Below, piece by piece: positions 17,912 through 25,590 of a stretch of DNA of 64,000 nt. Below the pieces are notes generated by a model. The model saw only the letters and a program-made list of their open reading frames with translations. It ran no database searches and had not been told where the DNA came from. How positions within the stretch are numbered: position 1 is the stretch's first letter; each line of letters begins with the position of its first letter. The position numbers and the translations under genes are program-made. The DNA is from Bacteroides sp. 43_108 (GTDB lineage: Bacteria > Bacteroidota > Bacteroidia > Bacteroidales > Bacteroidaceae). The DNA lies in assembly GCA_001915545.1 (NCBI GenBank), contig MNQS01000135.1:5996-69995 (forward strand), in the 5' to 3' direction.

Positions 17912-17919
17912 CAAAAATA
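17912..17919 (-). promoter_or_regulatory. -7 box TATTTTTG of the moxR-bat operon
   Basis: A TAnnTTTG match on the minus strand, 32 bases before the moxR ATG. No clear TTTG is present at the -33 distance. Confidence 0.45.
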
Positions 17920-18065
17920 CCATTTTCGATTAACAGTTGCCTTTAAAATTTATTAAAAAAGAAAACGCTTACTTTGATTTTAAGAGTATTTATATTCTGT
18001 TAGCCAGGCCATAAACATTCAGCAGACACAAGCCTGCAATAAGCATAGTTGCAAATTCAACATGC

Positions 18066-19490
18066 TCACGGCAGTTTTATTGTAGTGCCCACTGGAACAT
18101 TATCTGGATTCTTGAATCTGTTGGCTTTTATAATTGCATACACAGAATCTTTTGTTCCGTAGAACTTCTGCGACACCCTTGTCAATGATTCACCTTTCTT
18201 TATCACATATTCTGCAGGACGTGCAGGCTTAGCGTGCTCAGCCTTTGCTATAGAATCTGCAACAGCTTTAGCACGCAGGTTCTTCAAAGAATCCAGAACC
18301 TCTTGCTTGATTTTATCCTCAATCTTTGCAGAATCAGCTTTTGCAGTTTTAACCTTTGCACTATCTTGCACAATCTTTACAGGTTTGTTCTGCACTTTGG
18401 CAACAGTTTCTTCTTTCACTGCTGGTATCTGGGAAGAATTATTCCCATTTGCTACAAACATATATACAGCTATCGCTCCGGCAACAATCAATACTGCTAT
18501 CACCGATGCAATAGCTACAATCTTATTATTACGTTTCTTACCGTTCTTGTTGCTATCGTCATTCGAGACATAATCATCGTTGGATTCAGTCTTTACCGCA
18601 ACATTATCTTCTTTCTGTTCTGTGTCCGCATTCGGCAGAACATCAACATTCTCTACCGACGTCTGTACGCTAGCCGGAGCAAGATTGTTGACCAATCTAT
18701 CAACAAGCTGTTCCAGTCTTACCATTTCTTCCCTAGCCTTCTGAGCCTCAAGAGCTGTTGCTTCAGCATATCCTCTAGCCTCTTCCAAACGACGCTTTGC
18801 ATCCTCGATGCTCTCCGGAGTTGAAATAATAAGATCTATATTTGAAAATTCATCAACTGGCCTTTCCTCGTATTCAGGCTCATCACTATTACTTGTATCT
18901 GAGTTTTCTCGAGGATCATCATTATTTTCAGGTTCAGGCTTTCCGTCAGCCTCATTATTTTCAACTGATTCCGAAGCTTCAGCAGTAGATTCCTCTGAAA
19001 CTGCATTCGGTTCTGCCGAAGACACGTCTGCAACAGTTTCAGTAGAAACAACCATTTCAGTAACAGCTTCAAAAACAGAAGCCTCCTGAGCACTGTTTTC
19101 AACATCTGAAGCAATATCTTCATCACCAGACTCATCAGAAACGACATCATCAACACCAGCCTGCTCCTCGTCAGCTTCAGCACCGTCATCAGAAACCGTT
19201 TCCGTGAAAAACAAATTGGCGGCATCGTCAGGAACAAAAGACACGCGCTTATGCCCTTGTATCACGAAACGCTCACCTGTTGCAACATTAACACTTTCCC
19301 TACTGCTGATGTCTACAAGCTTAAACGTTCCGAAACCTTTGATGCGCACTATTCCGTCCGCGTCAAGTCCCTCAATTATAACATTCCAGAATGCCTTGGA
19401 AAACGCATCTGCACTCTTTCTTGTCAAGCCGAGCTTATCGGCCATGGCGTCAGCAATCATCTGAACTGTAACCTTTGTACCCATAAGCAA
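18066..19490 (-). CDS. HU-domain protein with transmembrane helix and C-terminal LysM domain
   Basis: A 474-residue composite protein. Residues 1-95 are an HU/IHF DNA-binding domain (VTVQMIADAMADKLGL; GIVRIKGFGTFKLVDISSRE; FVIQGHKRVSFVPDDAANLF). An acidic Glu/Ser/Asp-rich linker (about 95-225) and a short coiled coil (about 230-270) follow. A membrane helix lies at about 317-343 (IVAIASVIAVLIVAGAIAVY), then an Ala/Lys-rich stretch and a LysM domain at about 425-474 (YVIKKGESLTRVSQKFYGT). The topology suggests DNA binding inside and peptidoglycan binding outside. It starts three bases after the single-domain HU gene. A Met at residue 3 is an alternative start. Confidence 0.88.
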   Translation of the reverse strand: MLMGTKVTVQMIADAMADKLGLTRKSADAFSKAFWNVIIEGLDADGIVRIKGFGTFKLVDISSRESVNVATGERFVIQGHKRVSFVPDDAANLFFTETVSDDGAEADEEQAGVDDVVSDESGDEDIASDVENSAQEASVFEAVTEMVVSTETVADVSSAEPNAVSEESTAEASESVENNEADGKPEPENNDDPRENSDTSNSDEPEYEERPVDEFSNIDLIISTPESIEDAKRRLEEARGYAEATALEAQKAREEMVRLEQLVDRLVNNLAPASVQTSVENVDVLPNADTEQKEDNVAVKTESNDDYVSNDDSNKNGKKRNNKIVAIASVIAVLIVAGAIAVYMFVANGNNSSQIPAVKEETVAKVQNKPVKIVQDSAKVKTAKADSAKIEDKIKQEVLDSLKNLRAKAVADSIAKAEHAKPARPAEYVIKKGESLTRVSQKFYGTKDSVYAIIKANRFKNPDNVPVGTTIKLP

Positions 19491-19493
19491 TTA

Positions 19494-19769
19494 TCACTTG
19501 TTGAATTTTTCTTTAAGCACAGCGCTCTGACGAAAATTAAGGACACGTCTGGAAGGTATAATAACCGTCTCTTTTGTCGTCGGATTATACATTTTCCTCT
19601 CAGCCTTAACCTTTGTATCAAAATTACCAATTCCCTGCACAGATACGACATTGCCCTCAGCAACGGATTTCAGCAGTTCATTCAAATAAGTCTCCACCAT
19701 TTCTTCCGTTTCTGGTTCATCCACTTCCAGTGTTTCCGACAATCTCTTAACAAAATCCTTATATTTCAT
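19494..19769 (-). CDS. HU family DNA-binding protein
   Basis: A 91-residue histone-like protein that bends and compacts DNA as a dimer. It contains SVQGIGNFDTKVKAERKMYN and PSRRVLNFRQSAVLKEKF, i.e. the beta arm and the terminal helix of the fold; the arm region is NPTTKE. It sits directly upstream of the HU-LysM gene on the same strand, 51 bases after rimO. The two HU-type proteins may form heterodimers, but that is only inferred from adjacency. Confidence 0.92.
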   Translation of the reverse strand: MKYKDFVKRLSETLEVDEPETEEMVETYLNELLKSVAEGNVVSVQGIGNFDTKVKAERKMYNPTTKETVIIPSRRVLNFRQSAVLKEKFNK

Positions 19770-19820
19770 ATTTCAACTGTGCATTCGTTATATGGCATTC
19801 TTCTTATTAATTCTATATTC

Positions 19821-21119
19821 TTATTCTCTTACACCGTAAAGGTCAAAATCATCAGCATCGATTATGCGGATATTATAAAAACATCCAATACGGAGCTTAC
19901 CGTTGTCAACAGGAATAAGCACTTCGGGGTCAACCTCTGGAGAATCAAATTCTGTTCGACCGATATAATAATCGCCTTCAACACGATCTATCACTGTTTT
20001 GAAAACCTTACCGACTTTTGCCTGACTCAGTTCACCAGAAATATTCTGCTGAATGGCCATTAGTTCTGACAAACGGCGCTGTTTCTCTTCATCCGGCACC
20101 TCGTCCTTGAAATGCCTTGCCGCATAAGTTCCGTCTTCTTCAGAATAGGCAAATGCCCCCATCCTATCAAAACGAGCCCAGCGGACAAACTCCTTCAACT
20201 CCTCAAACTCTTCTTCGCCCTCTCCCGGAAATCCTACCATAAGCGTTGTACGCAAATGAATGCTTGGAACTTCCTTTCTGAAACGTTCTACAAGAGCATA
20301 AGTATCTTCTTTGGTTACATGGCGTCTCATATTTGTCAACACCTTGGTGCTGACATGCTGCAACGCAATGTCCATGTATTTGCACACATTCTTTCTTTCG
20401 CGCATAACCTTGAACAAATCCTCGGGGAAATCATGAGGATAAGCATAATGAAGCCTTATCCACTTCACACCCTTGACATCCGAAATGCGCTCCACCAACT
20501 CGGCAATGCATCTGCGTCCATAAAGATCCAGTCCGTAAAACGTCAGTTCCTGAGCAATAATCTGAAACTCCTTTACACCAGACTCAACCAGCATCTTTAC
20601 TTCATCCACAATCTCCTCTATCGGACGCGAAACATGCCTTCCCGTGATAATAGGAATAGCACAATAAGCACAATGGCGATCACAGCCTTCGGAAATTTTC
20701 AGATAGGCATAATGTTTAGGAGTAGTAATGCACCTCTCTATTCGGTGATCCTCCATATACACCTTGCCCAAATCGGAAATAAGTTCATTCCAATTGAATT
20801 TTCCGTAAAACTTATCAACCTGCGGAATTTCCTTGCCCAGTTCTTTAAGGTAGCGTTCGGAAAGACAACCCATGACATAAAGTTTCTTAAGCCTTCCTTC
20901 TTCCTTGGCCTGACAAAACTCCAATATCATATTTATGGATTCTTCTTTTGCGTCTCCGATAAACCCACAAGTATTTATGACTGCAATCTCTCCTCTGGGA
21001 CAATCAGAATCATGCGTAACCTTGTAACCATTTAGTTCAAGCTGTCTCATCAGTTTTTCTGAATCAACAAGATTCTTTGAGCATCCCAGCGTTATAATAT
21101 CCACTGTATTTTTTCTCAT
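19821..21119 (-). CDS. rimO: Ribosomal protein S12 methylthiotransferase
   Basis: A radical-SAM enzyme that adds a methylthio group to an Asp of ribosomal protein S12. N-terminal MTTase domain with the three Cys of the auxiliary 4Fe-4S cluster (TLGCSKNLVDSE, INTCGFIGDAKEES, VMGCLSERY), radical SAM Cys triad CDRHCAYC at about residue 145, and a C-terminal TRAM domain. The length of 432 residues is normal. It lies 76 bases after ftsY on the same strand and before two HU genes, a neighbourhood common in Bacteroidales. Confidence 0.96.
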   Translation of the reverse strand: MRKNTVDIITLGCSKNLVDSEKLMRQLELNGYKVTHDSDCPRGEIAVINTCGFIGDAKEESINMILEFCQAKEEGRLKKLYVMGCLSERYLKELGKEIPQVDKFYGKFNWNELISDLGKVYMEDHRIERCITTPKHYAYLKISEGCDRHCAYCAIPIITGRHVSRPIEEIVDEVKMLVESGVKEFQIIAQELTFYGLDLYGRRCIAELVERISDVKGVKWIRLHYAYPHDFPEDLFKVMRERKNVCKYMDIALQHVSTKVLTNMRRHVTKEDTYALVERFRKEVPSIHLRTTLMVGFPGEGEEEFEELKEFVRWARFDRMGAFAYSEEDGTYAARHFKDEVPDEEKQRRLSELMAIQQNISGELSQAKVGKVFKTVIDRVEGDYYIGRTEFDSPEVDPEVLIPVDNGKLRIGCFYNIRIIDADDFDLYGVRE

Positions 21120-21195
21120 CAGATAGTCTGTATTTATCTTTTGCCGACACGGCCATATTCAACAAGAAACCATGCGATCACGCCTTAGGCAGACA

Positions 21196-22152
21196 TCAAT
21201 TGTCGCCGAAGAGAGAGTTTACGAACTCAGTCCTGTTGAATGGCTGCAGATCCTCCATTCCTTCGCCTAAGCCGATATATTTAACAGGTATCTTGAACTG
21301 TTGCGAAATACCTATAACCACACCGCCTTTAGCAGTACCGTCAAGCTTGGTTATGGCCATAGATGTTACTTCCGTAGCCTTCGTAAATTGTTTTGCCTGT
21401 TCAAATGCATTCTGTCCTGTAGAACCGTCAAGAACCAGCAGAACCTCATCCGGTGCTCCAGGTACAACCTTACGCATGACATTTTTTATCTTAGTCAGCT
21501 CGTTCATCAGATTCACCTTATTGTGCAAACGTCCAGCTGTATCAATAAGAACAACGTCGGCACCACCTGCAACCGCAGAGCTTACAGTGTCATAAGCAAC
21601 TGAAGCCGGATCAGCACCCATCTGCTGTTTGATCACAGGCACTCCCACGCGTTCACCCCAAATGCAAAGCTGTTCAACGGCTGCGGCTCTGAAAGTATCA
21701 GCCGCACCCAGATAGACATTCAGTCCCTGCTTTTTCAGCTGATAAGCCAATTTGCCGATTGTAGTAGTCTTTCCTACTCCGTTCACTCCTACAACCATGA
21801 CAACGTAAGGTTTTCTGCCCTCAGGAATCTTGAATCCATCAGTATCTTCAGAATTATTGTCGACCAGCAATGCCGCTATCTCTTCCCTCAAAATACTGTT
21901 GAGCTCCGAAGTATTGACGTACTTGTCGCGTGCCACACGTTCTTCAATCCTGCGGATAATCTCCAAAGTTGTATCCACACCGACATCCGACGTGATGAGT
22001 ACCTCCTCCAGATTGTCAAGTACTTCTTCATCAACCTTCGACTTACCGGCAACGGCACGTGCTATCTTTCCGAACACACTTTCCTTTGTCTTGGCAAGTC
22101 CATTGTCAAGCGTTTCCTTCTTTTTCTTGGAAAACAAATCAAAAAATCCCAT
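21196..22152 (-). CDS. ftsY: Signal recognition particle receptor FtsY
   Basis: SRP receptor GTPase that docks ribosome-nascent chain complexes at the membrane. The 318-residue protein has a short basic N-terminus (MGFFDLFSKKKKE) and the NG domain: G1 VGVNGVGKTTTIGKLAY at about 125-141, AADTFRAAAVEQL, G3 DTAGRLHNK and G4 TKLDGTAKGG. The acidic A domain of the E. coli protein is absent, as usual in this phylum. It is downstream of a terminator closing the rpmB-rpmG-DUF4295 unit and upstream of rimO. Confidence 0.97.
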   Translation of the reverse strand: MGFFDLFSKKKKETLDNGLAKTKESVFGKIARAVAGKSKVDEEVLDNLEEVLITSDVGVDTTLEIIRRIEERVARDKYVNTSELNSILREEIAALLVDNNSEDTDGFKIPEGRKPYVVMVVGVNGVGKTTTIGKLAYQLKKQGLNVYLGAADTFRAAAVEQLCIWGERVGVPVIKQQMGADPASVAYDTVSSAVAGGADVVLIDTAGRLHNKVNLMNELTKIKNVMRKVVPGAPDEVLLVLDGSTGQNAFEQAKQFTKATEVTSMAITKLDGTAKGGVVIGISQQFKIPVKYIGLGEGMEDLQPFNRTEFVNSLFGDN

Positions 22153-22213
22153 GTAAAAACAAAATTATCGATAATTATCACTGCAAAGATACAATCTTTA
22201 AAGCACAAAGGTG

Positions 22214-22257
22214 ACAAAAAACAACAAAAAACCCCTCCATCGTACGTGGAGAGGTTT
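22214..22257 (-). terminator. Terminator of the rpmB-rpmG-DUF4295 unit
   Basis: AAACC-C-CTCCA pairs with TGGAG-A-GGTTT (one mismatch) around a CGTACG loop. On the minus strand the stem is followed by TTTTTTGTTGTTTTTT. It lies 34 bases after the DUF4295 stop. Confidence 0.85.
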
Positions 22258-22290
22258 CTTTATGCAATATCCCGTCATAACGGGAGTTTA

Positions 22291-22443
22291 TCATTTCTTG
22301 AAATAATCCTTTACTGTTTCAGCAGGAATCATCTTCTCATCGAATACGTAAGCACCAGTCTTAGGAGACTTTACCATTCTGATGACCTTAGAATAAGAAC
22401 GTCCGTCTTTGTTCTGAAGGGTTGCGACTGTTTTCTTTGCCAT
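22291..22443 (-). CDS. DUF4295 family small basic protein
   Basis: A 50-residue protein (MAKKTVATLQNKDGR to VKDYFKK), encoded 10 bases after rpmG. It is basic and soluble. DUF4295 proteins occur in Bacteroidetes, almost always just behind the L28 and L33 genes, and a ribosome-associated role has been suggested from that position only. The stop codon is TGA at 22291-22293. It is the last gene before a strong terminator. Confidence 0.9.
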   Translation of the reverse strand: MAKKTVATLQNKDGRSYSKVIRMVKSPKTGAYVFDEKMIPAETVKDYFKK

Positions 22444-22453
22444 GTGGTTTCAA

Positions 22454-22642
22454 TTATTTAATTTCCTTATGAACTGTTACTCTCTTAAGGATAGGATTAT
22501 ACTTCTTAAGTTCCAGACGATCTGGAGTATTCTTGCGGTTCTTTGTTGTGATGTAGCGTGATGTTCCTGGAAGACCGCTTTCCTTCATCTCAGTACATTC
22601 AAGTATTACCTGTACTCTATTGCCCTTTGCTTTCTTTGCCAT
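22454..22642 (-). CDS. rpmG: 50S ribosomal protein L33
   Basis: A 62-residue basic protein with the L33 pattern: [40 protein letters not shown] and a Lys-rich end. The zinc-ribbon Cys pairs of some L33 forms are absent, so this is the C-minus type. It is located between rpmB and the DUF4295 gene in the same direction. Confidence 0.96.
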   Translation of the reverse strand: MAKKAKGNRVQVILECTEMKESGLPGTSRYITTKNRKNTPDRLELKKYNPILKRVTVHKEIK

Positions 22643-22661
22643 TTCTATGATCTCCTATTGA

Positions 22662-22922
22662 TTATGCTATCACCTGAATGTCTTTCCATTCACAGTAGCC
22701 CTTGTTGACAGCCTGCTTTAATGCGGCATCCAACCCGATGCGGTTAATTATACGAAGTCCTGCGGCGCTGACATTCAGCACAATCCAGCAATCTTCCTCT
22801 ACGTAGTAGAATTTCTTAGTGAACAGATTGACATCAAAATGTCTCTTTGTTCTACGCAATGAATGAGAAACGTTGTTTCCTATCATTGCCTTCTTTCCTG
22901 TAATCTGACAAATTTTCGACAT
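22662..22922 (-). CDS. rpmB: 50S ribosomal protein L28
   Basis: An 86-residue protein beginning [20 protein letters not shown] with the conserved [13 protein letters not shown], typical of L28. It is the first gene of the unit rpmB-rpmG-DUF4295. A good promoter (CTTG, 20 bases, TAATTTTG) ends 51 bases before the ATG. Confidence 0.96.
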   Translation of the reverse strand: MSKICQITGKKAMIGNNVSHSLRRTKRHFDVNLFTKKFYYVEEDCWIVLNVSAAGLRIINRIGLDAALKQAVNKGYCEWKDIQVIA

Positions 22923-22972
22923 ATCCTTATATTATATTGTTGTTTTCATGTGTCTGTACTCAAAACAGCGTG

Positions 22973-23004
22973 CAAAATTAGTATTTTTTCAATTAACAGA
23001 CAAG
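22973..23004 (-). promoter_or_regulatory. Promoter of rpmB-rpmG-DUF4295
   Basis: On the minus strand: CTTG (23001-23004), 20 bases, TAATTTTG (22973-22980), matching the Bacteroidetes consensus except for one base in the -33 box. Confidence 0.7.
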
Positions 23005-23148
23005 TTTTTCAATAAAAAACTCATCTTTTCAAACAAACTGCCGATCACAGTCACTTATTTTTTATATTCAAGCGACAGAAGTCAACACCCTAAAAAACAA
23101 CACGTTTTAAAATCAGCAACCGACGAAATCTTAACATAATGAAATATT

Positions 23149-23222
23149 GCGGGCGCTCAGCAATATAACCGCGAGGGCTCGCGACAACAATTATGAGCGC
23201 TCGAAAAAAACAGCGCGAGCGC
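23149..23222. repeat. Intergenic repeat element, copy 2 (GCGAGGGCTC blocks)
   Basis: Four related blocks: GCGGGCGCTC (23149-23158), GCGAGGGCTC (23171-23180), TGAGCGCTCG (23194-23203) and GCGCGAGCGC (23213-23222), starting 22, 23 and 19 bases apart. The outer left end, ATTGCGGGCGCTCA, is the reverse complement style of the right ends of copies 1 and 3, so this copy is inverted and more degenerate. Confidence 0.65.
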
Positions 23223-23263
23223 GCATACGTACACATTACCGAAGAGAAACGTGCAGAAGTGCA

Positions 23264-24145
23264 TCAGCGTTCCCGTTTTCTGAACTGACCTGGAGAAAGA
23301 GACGTATGCTTTTTGAAATACCGGCTCATGAATGACTGGTTAGGAAAGTTATACATATCGCAAATCTCCGCTATTGTAAGCTCCGTAGTCATGAGAGTAT
23401 TCTTCAAACGAGTAATTACAAACCTGTCTATAACCTCCTTTGCCGTATGGTTCGAAATCTTTGTTACTATATTATTAAGGTGTTTTGGCGATATGCAAAG
23501 TTCGTTTGCATAAAAAAGGACCTCACGCGACTCCAGATAATGTTGCGAAACAGACTGCATGAAACGCTTGAAATGTTCCTGCGAACGATTGGACGTAACA
23601 ACATCCATCACCGACGGGAAATTGCGGCTCACATAATTATAGTACCCCATCAGCAGAAAACGGAACTGAAGCTGCGCCATCTGTACACGGTAACGACAAT
23701 CATGCTCGTCGTTGATGTCAAACAGCATCGAGAAAATATTGGTTATCCATGACGAAATCGGATACTGATCCTTGAAAGACGGGTTCTGGCGAAAGAAAAG
23801 GAACACACCTCTTTCAAGATTGAGACATGCGGTCTGAAAGAAATCCTGGGTATAAGCAAAACAAAGCACTTCCAGATCTGTCGACGCGTCTATAACTGCA
23901 ACTATATCATTTGGAACAATGTTTATGTTTGTGTTTGCCTCAAGAATATAAGAATGTTCATTAATCTCAACCTTGGCACTTCCTCGTGTGCAATGCAGCA
24001 ATGCACCATAACTCATCAATACCGGTCCTCGTTCGAATTCTTGAGAAGAGATTTTCCTGACAATAAAATCTTCTTTTTCCGTGAACAACAGATTATTTTT
24101 CATAAAAAGTTCATTTTCTAAACACAAAATTACCTTTTTAGACAT
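23264..24145 (-). CDS. AraC family transcriptional regulator
   Basis: A 293-residue protein with an N-terminal cupin-like sensor region (about residues 15-180) and a C-terminal pair of HTH motifs (about 195-290; ELCISPKHLNNIVTKISNHT and AEICDMYNFPNQSFMSRYFK, ending in SPGQFRKRER). It is divergent from the RND efflux operon with about 150 bases between the starts. That operon's promoter has a good -7 box but no -33 box, which fits control by an activator such as this one. An internal Met (24103) starting MKNNLLFTEKEDF is a plausible alternative start. Confidence 0.88.
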   Translation of the reverse strand: MSKKVILCLENELFMKNNLLFTEKEDFIVRKISSQEFERGPVLMSYGALLHCTRGSAKVEINEHSYILEANTNINIVPNDIVAVIDASTDLEVLCFAYTQDFFQTACLNLERGVFLFFRQNPSFKDQYPISSWITNIFSMLFDINDEHDCRYRVQMAQLQFRFLLMGYYNYVSRNFPSVMDVVTSNRSQEHFKRFMQSVSQHYLESREVLFYANELCISPKHLNNIVTKISNHTAKEVIDRFVITRLKNTLMTTELTIAEICDMYNFPNQSFMSRYFKKHTSLSPGQFRKRER

Positions 24146-24219
24146 AAACGGCCAAGTAATGGTATTAAAAAGGCAATTTTTTGTTTTATTAAGGAAAACT
24201 CCAAGAATAGCATTAGGAT

Positions 24220-24227
24220 TAACTTTG
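24220..24227 (+). promoter_or_regulatory. -7 box TAACTTTG of the RND efflux operon
   Basis: A TAnnTTTG match 76 bases before the adaptor gene's likely start. No TTTG lies 19-20 bases upstream, suggesting dependence on an activator. Confidence 0.5.
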
Positions 24228-24302
24228 CACTCGTATTTAGGATGTTATAAATAGAGACAAAAGAGACAATATAATTTTTTAATGGTATCAATCAATATTT
24301 TT

Positions 24303-25397
24303 ATGAAAATCAAACATGTTTTTCCTATTGCAGCAATTACCAGCTGCATGGTATTCGTGTCATGCGGCCAACAGCAGCAAAGCATGCCACAGGCTAAGTA
24401 CGAGACAATGAAGGTAAAGGCCGAAAACAGAAATCTGGAAAAAACATTCTCTGCAACAATCCGCGGACGTCAGGACATCGAAATTTATCCTGAAGTCTCT
24501 GGAAAGCTGACAAAACTGTGTGTTACAGAAGGCCAAAACGTAAAGAAAGGACAGGTTCTTTTCGTAATAGATCAGGTTCCATACGCAGCACAGGTTGAAA
24601 CAGCAAAGGCCAATGTCAAAGCAGCAGAAGCATCGCTCGCTACAGCCGAACTCAACTACAAGAGCGAAAAGAATCTTTTCGACAAGAAAGTTGTTTCTGA
24701 ATACGATCTCAAGACTTCAGAGAACGCACTTCTCACAGCTAAAGCGACATTGGCACAGGCTAAAGCCCAGCTTACAATCGCAAACAACAACTTGTCATAC
24801 TGTTCTGTAAAGAGCCCATCTGACGGAGTTGTAGGCAAACTGCCTTACAGGCTCGGTGCACTTGTCGGACCATCAATGCCACAGTCGCTCACAACCGTTT
24901 CCGACAATTCTGAAATGTACATATATTTCTCTATGCCGGAAAAAGACGCCATCGAAACTGCACGCCAGTACGGTTCACTCGAAAAAGCAGTCGAAAAAAT
25001 GCCGCTCATTTCGCTCAAGCTCAGCGACGGCACAATATACAGCGAAAAAGGCAAGGTTGAAAGTGTAACAGGTTCAATAAACACATCAACCGGAACAGTA
25101 AGCCTGAGGGCAAAATTCCCGAACAACAACAAATTCCTGATAAGCGGTTCGACAGGAAGCGTCATCATGCCGGTAGCATACAACAACGTGATTATAATAC
25201 CGCAGGAGGCGACATATGCACTACAGGACAAGACCGTATGCTACAAGGTTGTGGACGGAAAAGCCAAATCTCAGATTATCAGCGTATCAAAAACCAACAA
25301 CGGAAAGGAATACGTTGTTCTTGACGGTCTGAAAGCTGGTGATGAAATCGTTGCTACAGGTGCCGGACTTGTAAGAGAAGGAACACAAATAAAATAA
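24303..25397 (+). CDS. RND efflux periplasmic adaptor (membrane fusion) lipoprotein
   Basis: Connects the inner-membrane pump with the outer-membrane channel. The 364-residue protein starts MKIKHVFPIAAITSC; an upstream frame adds seven residues before the signal. It has a lipobox (VSCG), so it is lipid-anchored. Domain order is typical of the AcrA/HlyD family: a lipoyl half (EVSGKLTKLCVTEGQNVKKG), a helical hairpin (about residues 85-150), the second lipoyl half (YCSVKSPSDGVVGKL), a beta-barrel and a membrane-proximal domain. First gene of a three-gene tripartite pump operon. Confidence 0.93.
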   Translation: MKIKHVFPIAAITSCMVFVSCGQQQQSMPQAKYETMKVKAENRNLEKTFSATIRGRQDIEIYPEVSGKLTKLCVTEGQNVKKGQVLFVIDQVPYAAQVETAKANVKAAEASLATAELNYKSEKNLFDKKVVSEYDLKTSENALLTAKATLAQAKAQLTIANNNLSYCSVKSPSDGVVGKLPYRLGALVGPSMPQSLTTVSDNSEMYIYFSMPEKDAIETARQYGSLEKAVEKMPLISLKLSDGTIYSEKGKVESVTGSINTSTGTVSLRAKFPNNNKFLISGSTGSVIMPVAYNNVIIIPQEATYALQDKTVCYKVVDGKAKSQIISVSKTNNGKEYVVLDGLKAGDEIVATGAGLVREGTQIK

Positions 25398-25590
25398 CAG
25401 ATTCCGAAAGAATGCTGAGGCAACTGCCCGAACAGAACCAGCGGATTCGTGTTTCGACAGCAGTAAAAATAAGACAAGCATAAAAAGATGAATGCCTGCA
25501 GATATAGAAAAACGTTGTTCGGCACGGCAAAAGACACGAACACAAAATCGTGAAGCAGGCAAACACCGTAATATTTAAATTATCAGACAA

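Larger units (their letters stand above)
22923..23263. other. Intergenic stretch with rpmB promoter and a repeat element
   Basis: It holds the rpmB promoter (22973-23004) and the second GCGAGGGCTC-type repeat element (23149-23222). No further gene or RNA signature was seen. It lies between the start of rpmB and the 3' end of the araC-like gene. Confidence 0.6.
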
